Positions 37,401 through 46,057 of a stretch of DNA of 64,000 bases are shown here, piece after piece. Within the stretch, counting starts at the first letter, position 1. Each line of letters opens with the position of its first letter. Source of the DNA: Acidobacteriaceae bacterium (GTDB lineage: Bacteria; Acidobacteriota; Terriglobia; Terriglobales; Acidobacteriaceae). The notes below the pieces were generated by a model. It saw only the letters and a list, made by a program, of their open reading frames with translations. It did not search any database and had not been told where the DNA came from. Where the stretch lies: positions 1-64,000 of the forward strand of contig JANXYB010000014.1 of the NCBI GenBank assembly GCA_025350325.1. Direction: 5' to 3'. The position numbers and the translations under genes were made by a program.

Positions 37401-38453
37401 GTAGGCGAAAAATCCGAACAGCTTGTCTTTGAAAATCGGTCCGCCGACCGATCCGCCGGCCGTATAGCGGTGCAACTGCGGAACTTTTTTGTTCGCAGGA
37501 ATGTCGGAATCCTGATTGAAGAAGAATGGAGCAGCATTTAACCAGTCGGTACCGCGACGAAAATATGCTGCGCCGTGGTAGACGTTGGTGCCGGCTTTTG
37601 TGCTCATGTCGATATGTGCGCCCGAGGTAGATCCCTGCGTCGCGTCATACATAGATGCATTGACCCGGACCTCGGCCAACGTCTCCGGAGCCGGAGTGGG
37701 GATCGCGTTGCCGATCGAAAGATAAATTGAGGCGGCCGAAGGAATCACTCCGCCCGCGCCTGTGCTGCTTGATACTCCTGTGCTGTTGATGACACGCGCC
37801 GACGGCACCTGGCTGGTGCTTTTGCCGTTGAATAGATTGCTGGCGTCTACGCCATTCAGTGAGAAGCTGTTGCTGGTGTCGCGCTGTCCATTTGCCCAGA
37901 TAGGGGCGTTGCCAAGCCCGCTGTTCGATCCCGTGCCGCCAGATAGTTCTGCGTTCACGCCCGGGGAGAGAATCGCGACGCCGGTGAAACTGCCGGTGGC
38001 CAGGGGCACTGCGTCAATCTGTGCAGTATCCATCACGTAACCGACGGTAGTGTCGACCGCATTCATCAACGGCGAGGCTTCAACTTCGATGGTGGTGGTG
38101 GTTTGCCCTACCTTCAAGGCGGCGTTCACCGTGGCGGTACGATTCGCCTGCACGGCAATGTGCTGTGTCTTTTGAACATCAAAACCATCGGCGGTGTAGG
38201 TCAGCGTATATGTACCGATGGGCAGGTTTACAAACGTATAGCTGCCGGAGCCATTGGTTTTGGCGGTGCGCGTTAACGAGGTTTGCTCTTCAACAAGTGT
38301 GATCGAGGCGTTAGGTATAACGCCCCCGGAAGCATCGGTCACTTCACCCGTGAGGCCGCCAAGGGTCTGTTGTGCCGAGAGAGGCGCAACGAACAGTGCA
38401 GCCAAGGCCAAAATCGCGAACAGCCGGAAATGCAGACTGGGAAGGGTACGCAT
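34437..38453 (-). CDS. TonB-dependent receptor, Oar-like, with carboxypeptidase-regulatory N-terminal domain
   Basis: Very large outer-membrane protein of 1338 residues. A signal peptide (about 1-27, ending SAQQ) is followed by a carboxypeptidase-regulatory-like Ig domain (LTGEVTDASGGVIPNASITL ... FVNLPIGTYTLTYTADGF, about 32-105), a plug domain and a long beta-barrel ending in HFDF, as outer-membrane barrels do. Such Oar-like receptors are greatly expanded in Acidobacteria and are thought to import or bind oligosaccharides or peptides; the ligand here is unknown. The ATG at 38453 is preferred over a GTG four codons upstream. Downstream it converges with the deaminase, 21 bp apart. Confidence 0.93.
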   Translation of the reverse strand: MRTLPSLHFRLFAILALAALFVAPLSAQQTLGGLTGEVTDASGGVIPNASITLVEEQTSLTRTAKTNGSGSYTFVNLPIGTYTLTYTADGFDVQKTQHIAVQANRTATVNAALKVGQTTTTIEVEASPLMNAVDTTVGYVMDTAQIDAVPLATGSFTGVAILSPGVNAELSGGTGSNSGLGNAPIWANGQRDTSNSFSLNGVDASNLFNGKSTSQVPSARVINSTGVSSSTGAGGVIPSAASIYLSIGNAIPTPAPETLAEVRVNASMYDATQGSTSGAHIDMSTKAGTNVYHGAAYFRRGTDWLNAAPFFFNQDSDIPANKKVPQLHRYTAGGSVGGPIFKDKLFGFFAYQHLHVSDQEIGDSFLDVPVGLSDDRSADGLAAISNNSFCSAYDQANFGCTPISSAQIDHTALALFNSPALPGEPGKWLIPNDALSARGQTPSAAHLDNAFLPGTGRFKADLGIADIDYNASTKDTLSLKYYYQHDPTIAPYAYSSVPGFTEHLDAGAQVFSITNSLIIKPNLSTTQTFGILREKIYGNNEQPFGPNSIPGGAAGTGSINVFGSKYFPGISVYNVLGDYQPAGLSSAILNIGPNAEGQAANTGVFQNRLAPSGNAIWTIGKHTFSFGANYSYTQLNTIDKRTGTGTVATDDFSQMIQGYVSPGSSATGFYVTSFLQGNASRYYRANQLGTYLQDKLQVTPTLSLTAGLRYDWDGGLTEKYGRIFNFDPARYKYDVATDTIENSGLIIGGNNANGTAGVSATTLTGRQWGIAPRIGAAWQPAHLHNKVVVRAGGGIYYDRGELFSYFSPGYAIGTVTGGPFGVNQQLPFVNVSSCPTTSQSLYQFYIPTCGGNGGFGPPTGPPTDVTGNLENPYGTVLQHTAPSNPKASDLANYLPNAYSIANTGSGASDLINNGQPISLGVYDRGNKLPYTINYTLDIQWQPRNDIAIELGYVGNLGRHQIIPVPFNQPNIASASNPTLGGSPYQQNYSYGYNVGNVTLPDGTFYQANYEGGNVDLRVPYIGYAAESITYKAAGIDAYNALQAHVEKRMSHGIQIGASYTYSHALDEQSGLGLFYNGNNPLNLRSGYGSADFDRTHVINFNYVFRVPDLAQKRSLEGKLVDGWSLIGLTVLQSGQPYSIIDFSGAIGSIYYSTADGITNPIVPLAPGCTPKNALTHASGAWTPSGGQAALKASCFTLPLLPAGGLNGAIPTTDPYETGFTSGQRNIFRQSFQKRADVSLVKVASFREKYNLKFTFDVYNLTNTTSLDVPGNEVTQNAGYNPFPQSPNSSESAPKQVQSTGCGTGNVVEGFYACPSGLGIVTHTIGSPRQIQMSLHFDF

Positions 38454-38937
38454 AATACATCTCACGTTGTTAGCCTCAGAGTGGGTGGATTGCTTGTTCG
38501 TTTTCGGAGTTTAGAGAACTCTCGATTCGTTTGAAATGCTGATGTTGGGGTTACAAATGATGGGCGGAAAAGTGCACAGATGTTGCGCTGATTGTGCTAA
38601 CTTTAGTCGGTTTTAGACTTACGGTGTACACCTAGAATAGCAATTCCGGCATAAATTTCACCTAAAGATTCGACTCGGCGTGCCGGATGCCCGCCAGGGG
38701 TCAGCTATAAAGCCGCTAAACCGAACGCTTTCTAAGAGGTTGCGAGCACATCGATTTTTTGCCGGTCTTACAGGTGCGCCCGTTAAAGCATAGAGCAAGA
38801 GGACTTTGTCCCGGAACACGCGATGCGCCTCAGGTAGCATAAGCCATGTCAAAAAACTATTTGTTGCTGCGGCTGGCTGCCTTCTTGCATCCGATGTCAG
38901 CCGGGCAATCGACCGCAATGCACGCGAGGTCGCGGCA
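38454..38937. other. 484-bp divergent intergenic region
   Basis: Separates the TonB receptor (minus) from the DUF2165 protein (plus). Open frames in both directions here (such as 38658-38945, minus) are not protein-like. The sequence adjoining the receptor is A/T-rich (38520-38670), consistent with its promoter. No riboswitch, RNA gene or repeat was recognised. Confidence 0.4.
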
Positions 38938-39435
38938 ATGATCACGCGCGCTGCGAAGCTGCTTCTACTGACCGGTATCGGTCTTTTCTACACTCTTATC
39001 GTATTCAACAACCTAACCGATTTTAATTCGAACTATCAATTCGTGCGCCACGTGCTCACGATGGATTCTACATTCCCTGGGAATAGCGGATTATGGAGGG
39101 CGCTTCCTTCACCTGCGTTCCATCTGGCTTTCTACTTCTCGATCATAGCGTGGGAAATCGCCACTGGAATTCTGCTGTGGTGGGGTGCGGTCCGCTTATT
39201 TCAATCGCTTAAGTTGCCTGCGGACAGGTTCAATGCTGCTAAGAGAGTCGCCATAATGGCTCTCACCCTTTCAATGCTTATGTGGCTCGTAGCATTTCTT
39301 TCGGTGGGCTCAGAATGGTTTCTGATGTGGCAATCGCACACGTGGAACGGGCAGGAAGCAGCATTCAGGATGTTTGTAGTGGTTGGTTTGGTACTGTCTT
39401 TGCTGTTACACCAAGACGCGGATGCACAGCCTTGA
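38938..39435 (+). CDS. DUF2165 family small integral membrane protein
   Basis: 165-residue inner-membrane protein from the ATG at 38938. The frame is open from 38806 but the extra residues look non-coding. Four transmembrane helices are predicted. Family-like stretches include LYTLIVFNNLTDFNSNYQFVR-type residues near 20-38, the loop HVLTMDSTFPGN, and a C-terminal FLSVGSEWFLMWQS segment. The function of DUF2165 proteins is not known. Its stop codon is three bases from the end of the convergent APC permease gene. Confidence 0.85.
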   Translation: MITRAAKLLLLTGIGLFYTLIVFNNLTDFNSNYQFVRHVLTMDSTFPGNSGLWRALPSPAFHLAFYFSIIAWEIATGILLWWGAVRLFQSLKLPADRFNAAKRVAIMALTLSMLMWLVAFLSVGSEWFLMWQSHTWNGQEAAFRMFVVVGLVLSLLLHQDADAQP

Positions 39436-39438
39436 AGA

Positions 39439-40845
39439 TCACTCCAGGACAATCTTTGCTTGCTTTCGCCGCAGCCAATACCAGGCGACACCTGCGCAGA
39501 TATACGCGAGATAGATGTAGGGGATGCGTGCGTGAACAGCATCCGAGGTTGACCGCAGATCAAAAATCGCAATCAGAATAATCACCACAACCGTCATAGC
39601 GCTCATCGCAGCCACGAGATACGAAAGTTGACCGAGAGCTTTGCGCGCAAAAGGCAATGCGATTGCTACCAATGCATACGTCGTGAGAAAACCGAATACT
39701 GCAAGCGATCCGAACAGGTCGTACATGTCCGATCCAGAGACGCCTCGCACCGACATGACCGCAGTGGTTGCGATCATGAGGCCAACTGACAAGATGATTG
39801 CCGGTCCCGGCGTGCCATGACGCCGGCTAGTACGCTCGAATAATTTCGGAACGAGTGCCCCATGCGCCATCCGAATCATCACGCGAGCTGCGGCGGTGGT
39901 GCAGGCCAGCACGCAGGCCACCATGCTGATCAATGCACCGAAGTCCATCGCCATGCCCAGCGGAGCGATGCCAGCCTTGGTTGCCAGCAGATGCATGGGA
40001 CTAGTAGATTCGCTCAGCTTGCCGCTTTCGCCGCGAAATCCGAGCACCTCGGAATACGAGCACAAGACAAAAAATACCCCGGCCAAAACTGCGCATTGCA
40101 CGACAGCACGGGGAATTGTTCGCAGCGGATTGCGTGTTTCTCCGCCCAGCGTGGTCGCACTTTCAAAACCGACGAAGCTGAACATCGAAAGGACGAGTGC
40201 CGGTCCGAGGGAAGGGAGAGCGACACCCTTAAGCCGGAATTGGTCCATGTCGAAATGGAAACCAAACCGTGTCAGCATGAACACGAGCGTCACTACGATC
40301 AGGCTGACCGATCCGACCTCGACCCATAGCATCAATTCCGCAGATAACTTTACGTCTCGATAGGCGACGAGTCCCGCGACAAGACAGACGATCCCTAGGG
40401 TGGGCAAAGCGGGCGGCGTTCGGTGAAGAAACTGCTGCGCAAGCAGATTGATGTAATAGAGAGCGCCGCCTGCAACAGACGCACCGGTTGCTAGATAAGC
40501 CAACAGAAGTCCCCAGGCCGCGACCACACCGAAAACAGGAGGCAAGGTGCTCGCGGTGTAAGTGTAGAGCGATCCGGGCGAGGCGGTGAGGCGTGCGAAT
40601 CGACTCACGCAAAAGCCCACCAGCAAAATCGCGCCCATAGCCATGAGATAGACAAACCAGGTCGCGTTGCCTGCCAGGGCAAAGACAAGCGGAATGGTAA
40701 GAGATGGCGAGGTGGACGGAGCCATCGCGGACACGGATTGCGCCAGCGTCTCGACGGGCCCTAGAACGCCGGCGTGCAGACCGTAGTTTTCGCCGCCGTC
40801 GCCCGACACATACACTGCGCCCGCTGCGCTTGTCTCATTGCTCAA
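39439..40845 (-). CDS. APC superfamily amino acid/polyamine-type permease
   Basis: 468-residue inner-membrane transporter with about 12 helices. The first-helix signature of the APC family appears in LAQSVSAMAPSTSPSLTIPLV. Further family features are SLYTYTASTLPPVFGVVAAWGL and FSFVGFESATTLGGETRNP in the sixth-helix region. The substrate cannot be read from sequence. Its place between nucleobase-catabolic genes hints at import of a nitrogen compound, but APC proteins mainly carry amino acids. Divergent from the MocA-like gene, with 97 bp between the starts. Confidence 0.88.
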   Translation of the reverse strand: MSNETSAAGAVYVSGDGGENYGLHAGVLGPVETLAQSVSAMAPSTSPSLTIPLVFALAGNATWFVYLMAMGAILLVGFCVSRFARLTASPGSLYTYTASTLPPVFGVVAAWGLLLAYLATGASVAGGALYYINLLAQQFLHRTPPALPTLGIVCLVAGLVAYRDVKLSAELMLWVEVGSVSLIVVTLVFMLTRFGFHFDMDQFRLKGVALPSLGPALVLSMFSFVGFESATTLGGETRNPLRTIPRAVVQCAVLAGVFFVLCSYSEVLGFRGESGKLSESTSPMHLLATKAGIAPLGMAMDFGALISMVACVLACTTAAARVMIRMAHGALVPKLFERTSRRHGTPGPAIILSVGLMIATTAVMSVRGVSGSDMYDLFGSLAVFGFLTTYALVAIALPFARKALGQLSYLVAAMSAMTVVVIILIAIFDLRSTSDAVHARIPYIYLAYICAGVAWYWLRRKQAKIVLE

Positions 40846-40942
40846 GAACCCGCCTCTCGCTATTCAGATTGATCGTCCGGTTTGTCTTAGTTTTGTCCGT
40901 AGCTTGACTCGGAGTCAAGAAACACACGATAAGCTGGCTCCT

Positions 40943-41527
40943 ATGCCTATCGCTGCCATCATTCTTGCCGCTGGGGCTAGCCGCCGCCTAGGCCAGCCAA
41001 AGCAGTTAGTTCTGCTGAATGGTGAGACGCTGCTAGAACGCGCCGTACGCTTGGCCAACGAGGCTGGAACTGCGCCCGTGCTGGCCGTTCTCGGCGCTTA
41101 CCGCGAAACGATTTGCGCGTCGATCCAATTCAAACATGCGACCTTGATCGTGAACGACGATTGGACCGATGGCATCTCCACTTCGATCCATGCGGGTCTG
41201 CGGGCGCTCGACGGTGAAACAGTTCGAGTGAGTGGCGCTCTAATCATGAGCTGCGATCAGCCGCGACTCACCTCTGATTATTTGCGGAACTTGATTGCTG
41301 CTTTTGCTGCGAACAATAAAACTGCAATCATCGCGTCGTCGTATGCTGGCGGTCAGGGAATTCCCGCGATTTTTCCGCGAGCTGTGTTTCAGGATTTGCG
41401 CGCTCTGCGTGGAGATAGAGGCGCCCGTACCTTACTCGGCGACCCCCCTTGCCGTGTACTTACACTCCCGTTTGAGGGCGGAAATATTGACATCGATCTA
41501 CCTTCGGACCTCGATCAACTCAAGTAA
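40943..41527 (+). CDS. MocA-like molybdenum cofactor cytidylyltransferase (NTP transferase)
   Basis: 194 residues from the ATG at 40943. The nucleotidyltransferase signature ILAAGASRRLGQPKQLVLLNG is at the N-terminus, GALIMSCDQPRLT carries the metal-binding Asp, and the C-terminus has GNIDIDLPSDLDQLK. MocA attaches CMP to molybdopterin to make the dinucleotide cofactor used by xanthine dehydrogenase-type enzymes. Co-occurrence with XdhC in the same 16-kb neighbourhood supports this over a generic nucleotidyltransferase. Homologous MobA and sugar nucleotidyltransferases remain possible. The extended frame from 40838 is antisense to the permease start. Confidence 0.82.
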   Translation: MPIAAIILAAGASRRLGQPKQLVLLNGETLLERAVRLANEAGTAPVLAVLGAYRETICASIQFKHATLIVNDDWTDGISTSIHAGLRALDGETVRVSGALIMSCDQPRLTSDYLRNLIAAFAANNKTAIIASSYAGGQGIPAIFPRAVFQDLRALRGDRGARTLLGDPPCRVLTLPFEGGNIDIDLPSDLDQLK

Positions 41528-41664
41528 ACGCCAGCGCTCGATGGTTGTTTAAATTAACCGTGGGACTCTCCAGAGCCCATCCGGAATCAAAACGCGAGTT
41601 GCACGCAAAGCCTGTGCAATACTGAGGTTACTTTCGCCTCTAGTCAGGAGCGAAGCAAATATAG

Positions 41665-42144
41665 ATGCGCAGTCAACCCAATCCGGAATTCCTGCGCCGC
41701 GCCATAACGCTGGCGACGGAGAATGTCGTTTCAGGCAGAGGGGGCCCATTTGCCGCGCTGATTGTGCGCGATGGCCGTGTGGTAGCGGAGGGCGTAAACA
41801 CGGTGACCAGCACCAATGACCCTACTGCACATGGCGAGGTCACTGCCATGCGGGCAGCCTGCAAGGCCCTCAACACCTTCACGCTCGACGGGTGTGAACT
41901 GTACACCAGTTGCGAGCCATGCCCTATGTGTCTGGCAGCATCGTATTGGGCGCGCATTACCGCCATTTATTACGGGTGCAGCACGGCTGATGCTGCCCGT
42001 GCGGGCTTTGGAGACGCAAATCTTTATACTGAAATCCGCAAAGAGTCGGCAGACCGTTCGCTCCCCGCTAAGCAGTTGCTAGGCGATGAGGCGTGGTCCA
42101 GTTTCGCCGCGTGGATCGCCTCGCCGAACAAGATCGACTACTAG
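41665..42144 (+). CDS. nucleoside deaminase, guanine-deaminase-like (GuaD type)
   Basis: 159-residue zinc deaminase of the CMP/dCMP fold. Zinc motifs TAHGEVTAMRAACKAL and EPCPMCLAA are intact. The overall length, the DGRVVAEGVNTVTSTNDPTAHGE region and the C-terminal end (NKIDY) resemble B. subtilis-type GuaD rather than TadA, which suggests deamination of guanine to xanthine. That would link to XdhC and MocA, which mature xanthine dehydrogenase. First gene of a plus-strand run of five that continues with the pyrimidine-reduction genes. Confidence 0.85.
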   Translation: MRSQPNPEFLRRAITLATENVVSGRGGPFAALIVRDGRVVAEGVNTVTSTNDPTAHGEVTAMRAACKALNTFTLDGCELYTSCEPCPMCLAASYWARITAIYYGCSTADAARAGFGDANLYTEIRKESADRSLPAKQLLGDEAWSSFAAWIASPNKIDY

Positions 42145-42161
42145 TTAGTCGCGCCCAGTCC

Positions 42162-42194
42162 CGTCTCGGCTTCCTAAATGAAGGCTACGAGACG
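42162..42194. other. imperfect hairpin between deaminase and beta-ureidopropionase genes
   Basis: CGTCTCG (42162-42168) pairs with CGAGACG (42188-42194), with an inner CTTC/GAAG pairing. It lies 18 bp after the deaminase stop codon and has no T-tract. It could be a weak terminator or mRNA-stability element in the 185-bp gap. Confidence 0.45.
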
Positions 42195-42329
42195 AGCAAT
42201 TCCAGCGGTGAATCCCCTAACCGCCCATGCTGGCTCCGAAGTGCTTAAATACAGTAACAATTCATTTGCTCAACCCGCTTCCATCGTTTAACGTCTAATA
42301 CTTACACTTCTGATCGGAGTTGGCGCGCC

Positions 42330-43199
42330 ATGCCCCGAGCCGTTCGATGTTCGATCATCCAGGCCTCTAACGCCGTGGCTGCGACTGAGCCGCTCGCGAT
42401 GCAAAAGCAGGCCATGATCGAGAAGCACCTCGGCCTTATTCGGCAAGCGGCCGGCGACGGCGCACAAATTGTCTGCCTGCAGGAAATCTTCAATGGTCCT
42501 TACTTCTGTGCCGAGCAATCGACGAAATGGTACGGGACCACGGAGTCAGTCCCAGACGGGCCGACGATTAAACTGATGCAGTCATTAGCCAAAGAACTGC
42601 ATATCGCCATGGTTGTGCCAGTTTACGAAGTGGAACAGGAAGGCATCTTCTACAACACAGCCGCAGTCCTTCAAAACGACGGCACTTACCTCGGGAAATA
42701 TCGCAAGACGCACATCCCTCATGTTGCGCCCGGCTTCTGGGAGAAGTTCTATTTTCGTCCCGGCAATCTGGGCTACCCCGTCTTCGATCTTGGCTTCGCC
42801 AAAATTGGCATTTACATCTGTTATGACCGGCACTTCCCTGAGGGCGCGCGCTGTCTGGGGCTTAATGGAGCTGAGATCGTTTTTAATCCATCAGCGACTG
42901 TCGCCGGTCTCAGCGAATATTTATGGAAGCTCGAACAGCCGGCCCATGCTGCGGCAAACGGCTATTTCATTGCCGCAATCAATCGTGTTGGAATTGAACC
43001 GCCCTGGAACATTGGTGAGTTTTACGGATCAAGTTACTTCGCTAACCCCCGCGGGCAGATCGTCGCCCAGGCATCGCGTGACAAAGACGAAGTATTGACG
43101 GCAGATTTGAATCTGGATGAAATTGCCGAGGTGCGCCGCACCTGGCAGTTCTATCGCGACCGGCGCCCCGACATGTACGGCCCATTGGTGGCGTCCTGA
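42330..43199 (+). CDS. beta-ureidopropionase / N-carbamoyl hydrolase (nitrilase superfamily)
   Basis: 289-residue C-N hydrolase. The catalytic triad is intact: Glu52 in LQEIFNGPYFC, Lys126 in GKYRKTHIPH and Cys164 in IYICYDRHFPEG. The sequence around WEKFYFRPGNLGYPVFD and the C-terminal FYRDRRPDMYGPL match beta-ureidopropionase-like members. It hydrolyses N-carbamoyl-beta-alanine (or the methylated form from thymine) to the beta-amino acid, CO2 and ammonia, the third step of reductive pyrimidine breakdown. Followed 74 bp later by preT, preA and the dihydropyrimidinase gene, which catalyse steps one and two. Confidence 0.92.
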   Translation: MPRAVRCSIIQASNAVAATEPLAMQKQAMIEKHLGLIRQAAGDGAQIVCLQEIFNGPYFCAEQSTKWYGTTESVPDGPTIKLMQSLAKELHIAMVVPVYEVEQEGIFYNTAAVLQNDGTYLGKYRKTHIPHVAPGFWEKFYFRPGNLGYPVFDLGFAKIGIYICYDRHFPEGARCLGLNGAEIVFNPSATVAGLSEYLWKLEQPAHAAANGYFIAAINRVGIEPPWNIGEFYGSSYFANPRGQIVAQASRDKDEVLTADLNLDEIAEVRRTWQFYRDRRPDMYGPLVAS

Positions 43200-43273
43200 G
43201 TCATACGTGTCACCGAATTCGCCGTCCTGATCATTGATCGAACGGCAATCAAAGTAATTTCCCCGAGGTCTGA

Positions 43274-44602
43274 ATGAGTACGGCAACCCTACCCGACGAT
43301 CTTCTCCTGCGCGAGCACTTCACTGAACTGAAGCCGCCCCTCGCGCCACAGGCTGCGGTGATCGAAGCCAATCGCTGCCTGAACTGTTTTGACGCGCCCT
43401 GCACTGGCGCCTGCCCCACGCACATCGACGTTCCCGGCTTCATTAAACGCATCGCCTCCGGTAATTTGCGCGGCTCGGCGCTGCGCATACTCGATGCCAA
43501 CATTCTCGGCGCTAGCTGCGCACGTGCATGTCCGGTTGAAGTGCTATGCGAAGGCGCATGCGTGATGCATCGCTACAACCGCGACCCAATTCAAATTGGA
43601 CAGTTGCAACGTTTTGCAATGGATTCATTCCGCGCCACCGGTGAAGAACTGCTGACGGCACCACGTGCTTCCCGCAACCTGCAGGTTGCATGTATCGGCG
43701 GGGGTCCTTCGTCTCTTGCCTGTGCGGCGGAACTATGCCGCCACGGCGCGTCCGCTACGATCATTGAGCGCCAACCATTGCCTGGCGGTCTCAACACCTA
43801 TGGCGTTGCCGAGTATAAACTGCGTGCCGCCGACAGCCTGCGCGAGGTTGAGATGATTCGGCGCATGGGCGTCTCATTTCGATTTGATAGCGACATTGAT
43901 TCTGCCGAGACTCTCGAAGAGCTCGAATCGGAGTTTGATTTCATTTTTCTCGGCGTCGGCCTGGGAGCGGTGCAGCGAATGGATATCCCGGGCGAAGATT
44001 CGCCAGGTGTGATCAATGCGCTGGAGTTGATCGCTTCATACAAGACCGGGCGCATCCGCGAAATTAAAGGCACAGTGGTCGTTGTCGGCGCTGGAAACAC
44101 TGCAATCGACGCTGCCAATGCGGCGCGGCGGCTCGGCGCAGAAACGGTGTACCTGCTCTATCGGCGAGGCGAGAGAGATATTTCTGCCTTCGATTTTGAG
44201 TACGAACATGCCAAGCAGGAGGGAGTCCAGTTCTTGTGGCGGCGTCAGCCGCACGCCATTCGCTCGAATGAGCGAGGACGCCTACTGCTCGAGACGGTGC
44301 AGGTTTGTGAAGTCGATGGCGCGCTGTCGCCGATTCTAGATTCGCACGACACCATCGAATGCGATTTCGTGGTGCCTGCAATCGGTCAGTCGCCCTTCGC
44401 GCAACTCGTTCGGGACCTACGACGCATTGAAGTGCACTCCGGCCGCATCGTTGCCGATCCTGCAACGGGACAAACGGGAAATCCGCGCTACTTTGCCGGT
44501 GGCGATTGCGTAAACGGCGGTCGCGAAGTGGTGGATGCAGTCGCCGACGGCAAGCGGTCGGCACGAGCCATCCTCAAGATTGCGGAGGCCGCCTATGCCT
44601 GA
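43274..44602 (+). CDS. preT: NAD-dependent dihydropyrimidine dehydrogenase subunit PreT
   Basis: 442-residue electron-input subunit. N-terminal cysteines for two 4Fe-4S clusters are seen in CLNCFDAPCTGACP and CARACPVEVLCEGAC. Two dinucleotide-binding motifs follow: the FAD-type CIGGGPSSLACAAEL (about 139-153) and the NAD(P)-type VVVVGAGNTAID (about 272-283), and the C-terminal GDCVNGGREVVDAVADGK closes the FAD site. With PreA it reduces uracil or thymine to the dihydro form. Its stop overlaps the preA start by eight bases, so the two are translationally coupled. Confidence 0.95.
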   Translation: MSTATLPDDLLLREHFTELKPPLAPQAAVIEANRCLNCFDAPCTGACPTHIDVPGFIKRIASGNLRGSALRILDANILGASCARACPVEVLCEGACVMHRYNRDPIQIGQLQRFAMDSFRATGEELLTAPRASRNLQVACIGGGPSSLACAAELCRHGASATIIERQPLPGGLNTYGVAEYKLRAADSLREVEMIRRMGVSFRFDSDIDSAETLEELESEFDFIFLGVGLGAVQRMDIPGEDSPGVINALELIASYKTGRIREIKGTVVVVGAGNTAIDAANAARRLGAETVYLLYRRGERDISAFDFEYEHAKQEGVQFLWRRQPHAIRSNERGRLLLETVQVCEVDGALSPILDSHDTIECDFVVPAIGQSPFAQLVRDLRRIEVHSGRIVADPATGQTGNPRYFAGGDCVNGGREVVDAVADGKRSARAILKIAEAAYA

Positions 44603-46013
44603 TATTCGCGTCCGTGGATTTGCGGGTCGCATCGACGCTCCTAATCCCTTCTGGTTGGCCTCCGCACCCCCTGCCAATTGCGGCGAGCAAATCATGCGTG
44701 CCTTCGATGCAGGCTGGGGCGGCGCGGTCTGGAAAACGATTGGCGAGCCGGTAGTCAACGTCTGTTCGCGCTACTCGGCAACCAATTGGAACGGGCAGCG
44801 CATCATGGGGCTCAATAATATTGAACTGATCAGCGATCGAAGCGTCGAAGCGAATTTACGCGAGTTGGCAGAAGTAAAAAAGCGCTATCCCTATCACGCT
44901 GTTATCGCATCGCTGATGGTTGAGTCAAAGCGTGAGTCGTGGCACGAGATTGTTGCTCGCGCTGAGGATGCGGGTGCGGACGGAGTCGAACTCAATTTCG
45001 GCTGCCCGCACGGCATGAGCGAGCGCGGCATGGGTGCGGCGGTCGGCCAGGTGCCCGAGTACACCGAGACGATCACGGCATGGGTTAAAGAAAAAGCTCG
45101 CACCCCCGTTCTCGTAAAGCTGACGCCCAATATCACTGACATTCGTACCATAGCGCGTGCGGCAAAGCGCGGCGGTGCCGACGGACTGTGCGCGATTAAC
45201 ACCATCAATTCGATCACTGGAATCGATCTCGACACTTTTGTTCCCCGGCCCAATGTCGATGGAAAGAGTTCGCACGGCGGCTACTGCGGACCCGCGGTAA
45301 AACCGATCGCGTTGAACATGGTGCAGCAGATCATGTCCGATCCTGAATCGGCGCTGCCGCTTTCCGGCATTGGCGGCATCTGCTCGTGGCAAGACGCAGT
45401 TGAATTCATTCTGCTCGGCTGCGGCACTTTGCAGGTCTGCACTGCAGTGATGCATTACGGCTACCGGGTCGTCGAAGACATGGCCGAAGGACTTGAGAAC
45501 TGGATGCGCTCGAAAGGGTTCGCGACCATCGAAGACATGCGCGGGCTCTCGATCAATCGCGTTACCGAGTGGAAGCATCTCAACTTGAATTACAAGGTCG
45601 TCGCTCAGATTGACGAACAGAAATGTATAGGCTGCGATCTTTGTCATATCGCCTGTTGGGACGGGGCGCATCAGTGTATTCATCTAGATCGTGTTGAAGG
45701 CCCCATGAATGGCCACGTCGAGTTGCATGCAACGCCAGCTGCAATCGAGGAGCGGAGCCGCACATCGATCACCATTACGCCCGTGACGCGTAATGAACGG
45801 GCTGCGGCTGCATCGGGACACGGGCCCTATCCCACGCCGCTCGAAAAAATTCCCCGCGTGGATGAGACCGAGTGCGTAGGCTGCAATCTATGTGCGTTGG
45901 TTTGCCCGGTTGACGATTGCATCACCATGGTCAAAGTCGATAATGGTCTTCCGCCTGAAACGTGGGAAGAGCGCAACCACGGAGCAGAATGCCTTGAGCC
46001 GCAGCGATCATAA
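44595..46013 (+). CDS. preA: NAD-dependent dihydropyrimidine dehydrogenase subunit PreA
   Basis: 472-residue catalytic subunit from the ATG at 44595. A dihydroorotate-dehydrogenase-like FMN barrel (NPFWLASAPPANCGEQI ... ELNFGCPHGMSERGMG ... VKLTPNITDI ... KSSHGGYCGPAVKPIAL) is followed by a C-terminal pair of 4Fe-4S motifs (CIGCDLCHIAC and CVGCNLCALVCP). After GMSERGMG the sequence reads AAVGQ, where mammalian DPD has its active-site Cys (ACGQ). As I recall, E. coli PreA also lacks this Cys, so I do not count it as a defect. Overlaps preT and is followed by the dihydropyrimidinase gene 44 bp later. Confidence 0.95.
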   Translation: MPDIRVRGFAGRIDAPNPFWLASAPPANCGEQIMRAFDAGWGGAVWKTIGEPVVNVCSRYSATNWNGQRIMGLNNIELISDRSVEANLRELAEVKKRYPYHAVIASLMVESKRESWHEIVARAEDAGADGVELNFGCPHGMSERGMGAAVGQVPEYTETITAWVKEKARTPVLVKLTPNITDIRTIARAAKRGGADGLCAINTINSITGIDLDTFVPRPNVDGKSSHGGYCGPAVKPIALNMVQQIMSDPESALPLSGIGGICSWQDAVEFILLGCGTLQVCTAVMHYGYRVVEDMAEGLENWMRSKGFATIEDMRGLSINRVTEWKHLNLNYKVVAQIDEQKCIGCDLCHIACWDGAHQCIHLDRVEGPMNGHVELHATPAAIEERSRTSITITPVTRNERAAAASGHGPYPTPLEKIPRVDETECVGCNLCALVCPVDDCITMVKVDNGLPPETWEERNHGAECLEPQRS

Positions 46014-46057
46014 AGGATCAAGATTGCTGAAATTCGGTGCCTCAAAGAACATTTGCA

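Noticed and set aside
38658-38945. Minus-strand frame of 95 codons in the TonB receptor/DUF2165 intergenic region
   Set aside because: Composition is unlike the neighbouring genes and it would overlap the DUF2165 start.
45030-45055. Missing active-site Cys in PreA (AAVGQ instead of ACGQ)
   Set aside because: As far as I recall, E. coli PreA also lacks this Cys, so it probably reflects the bacterial type rather than inactivation.
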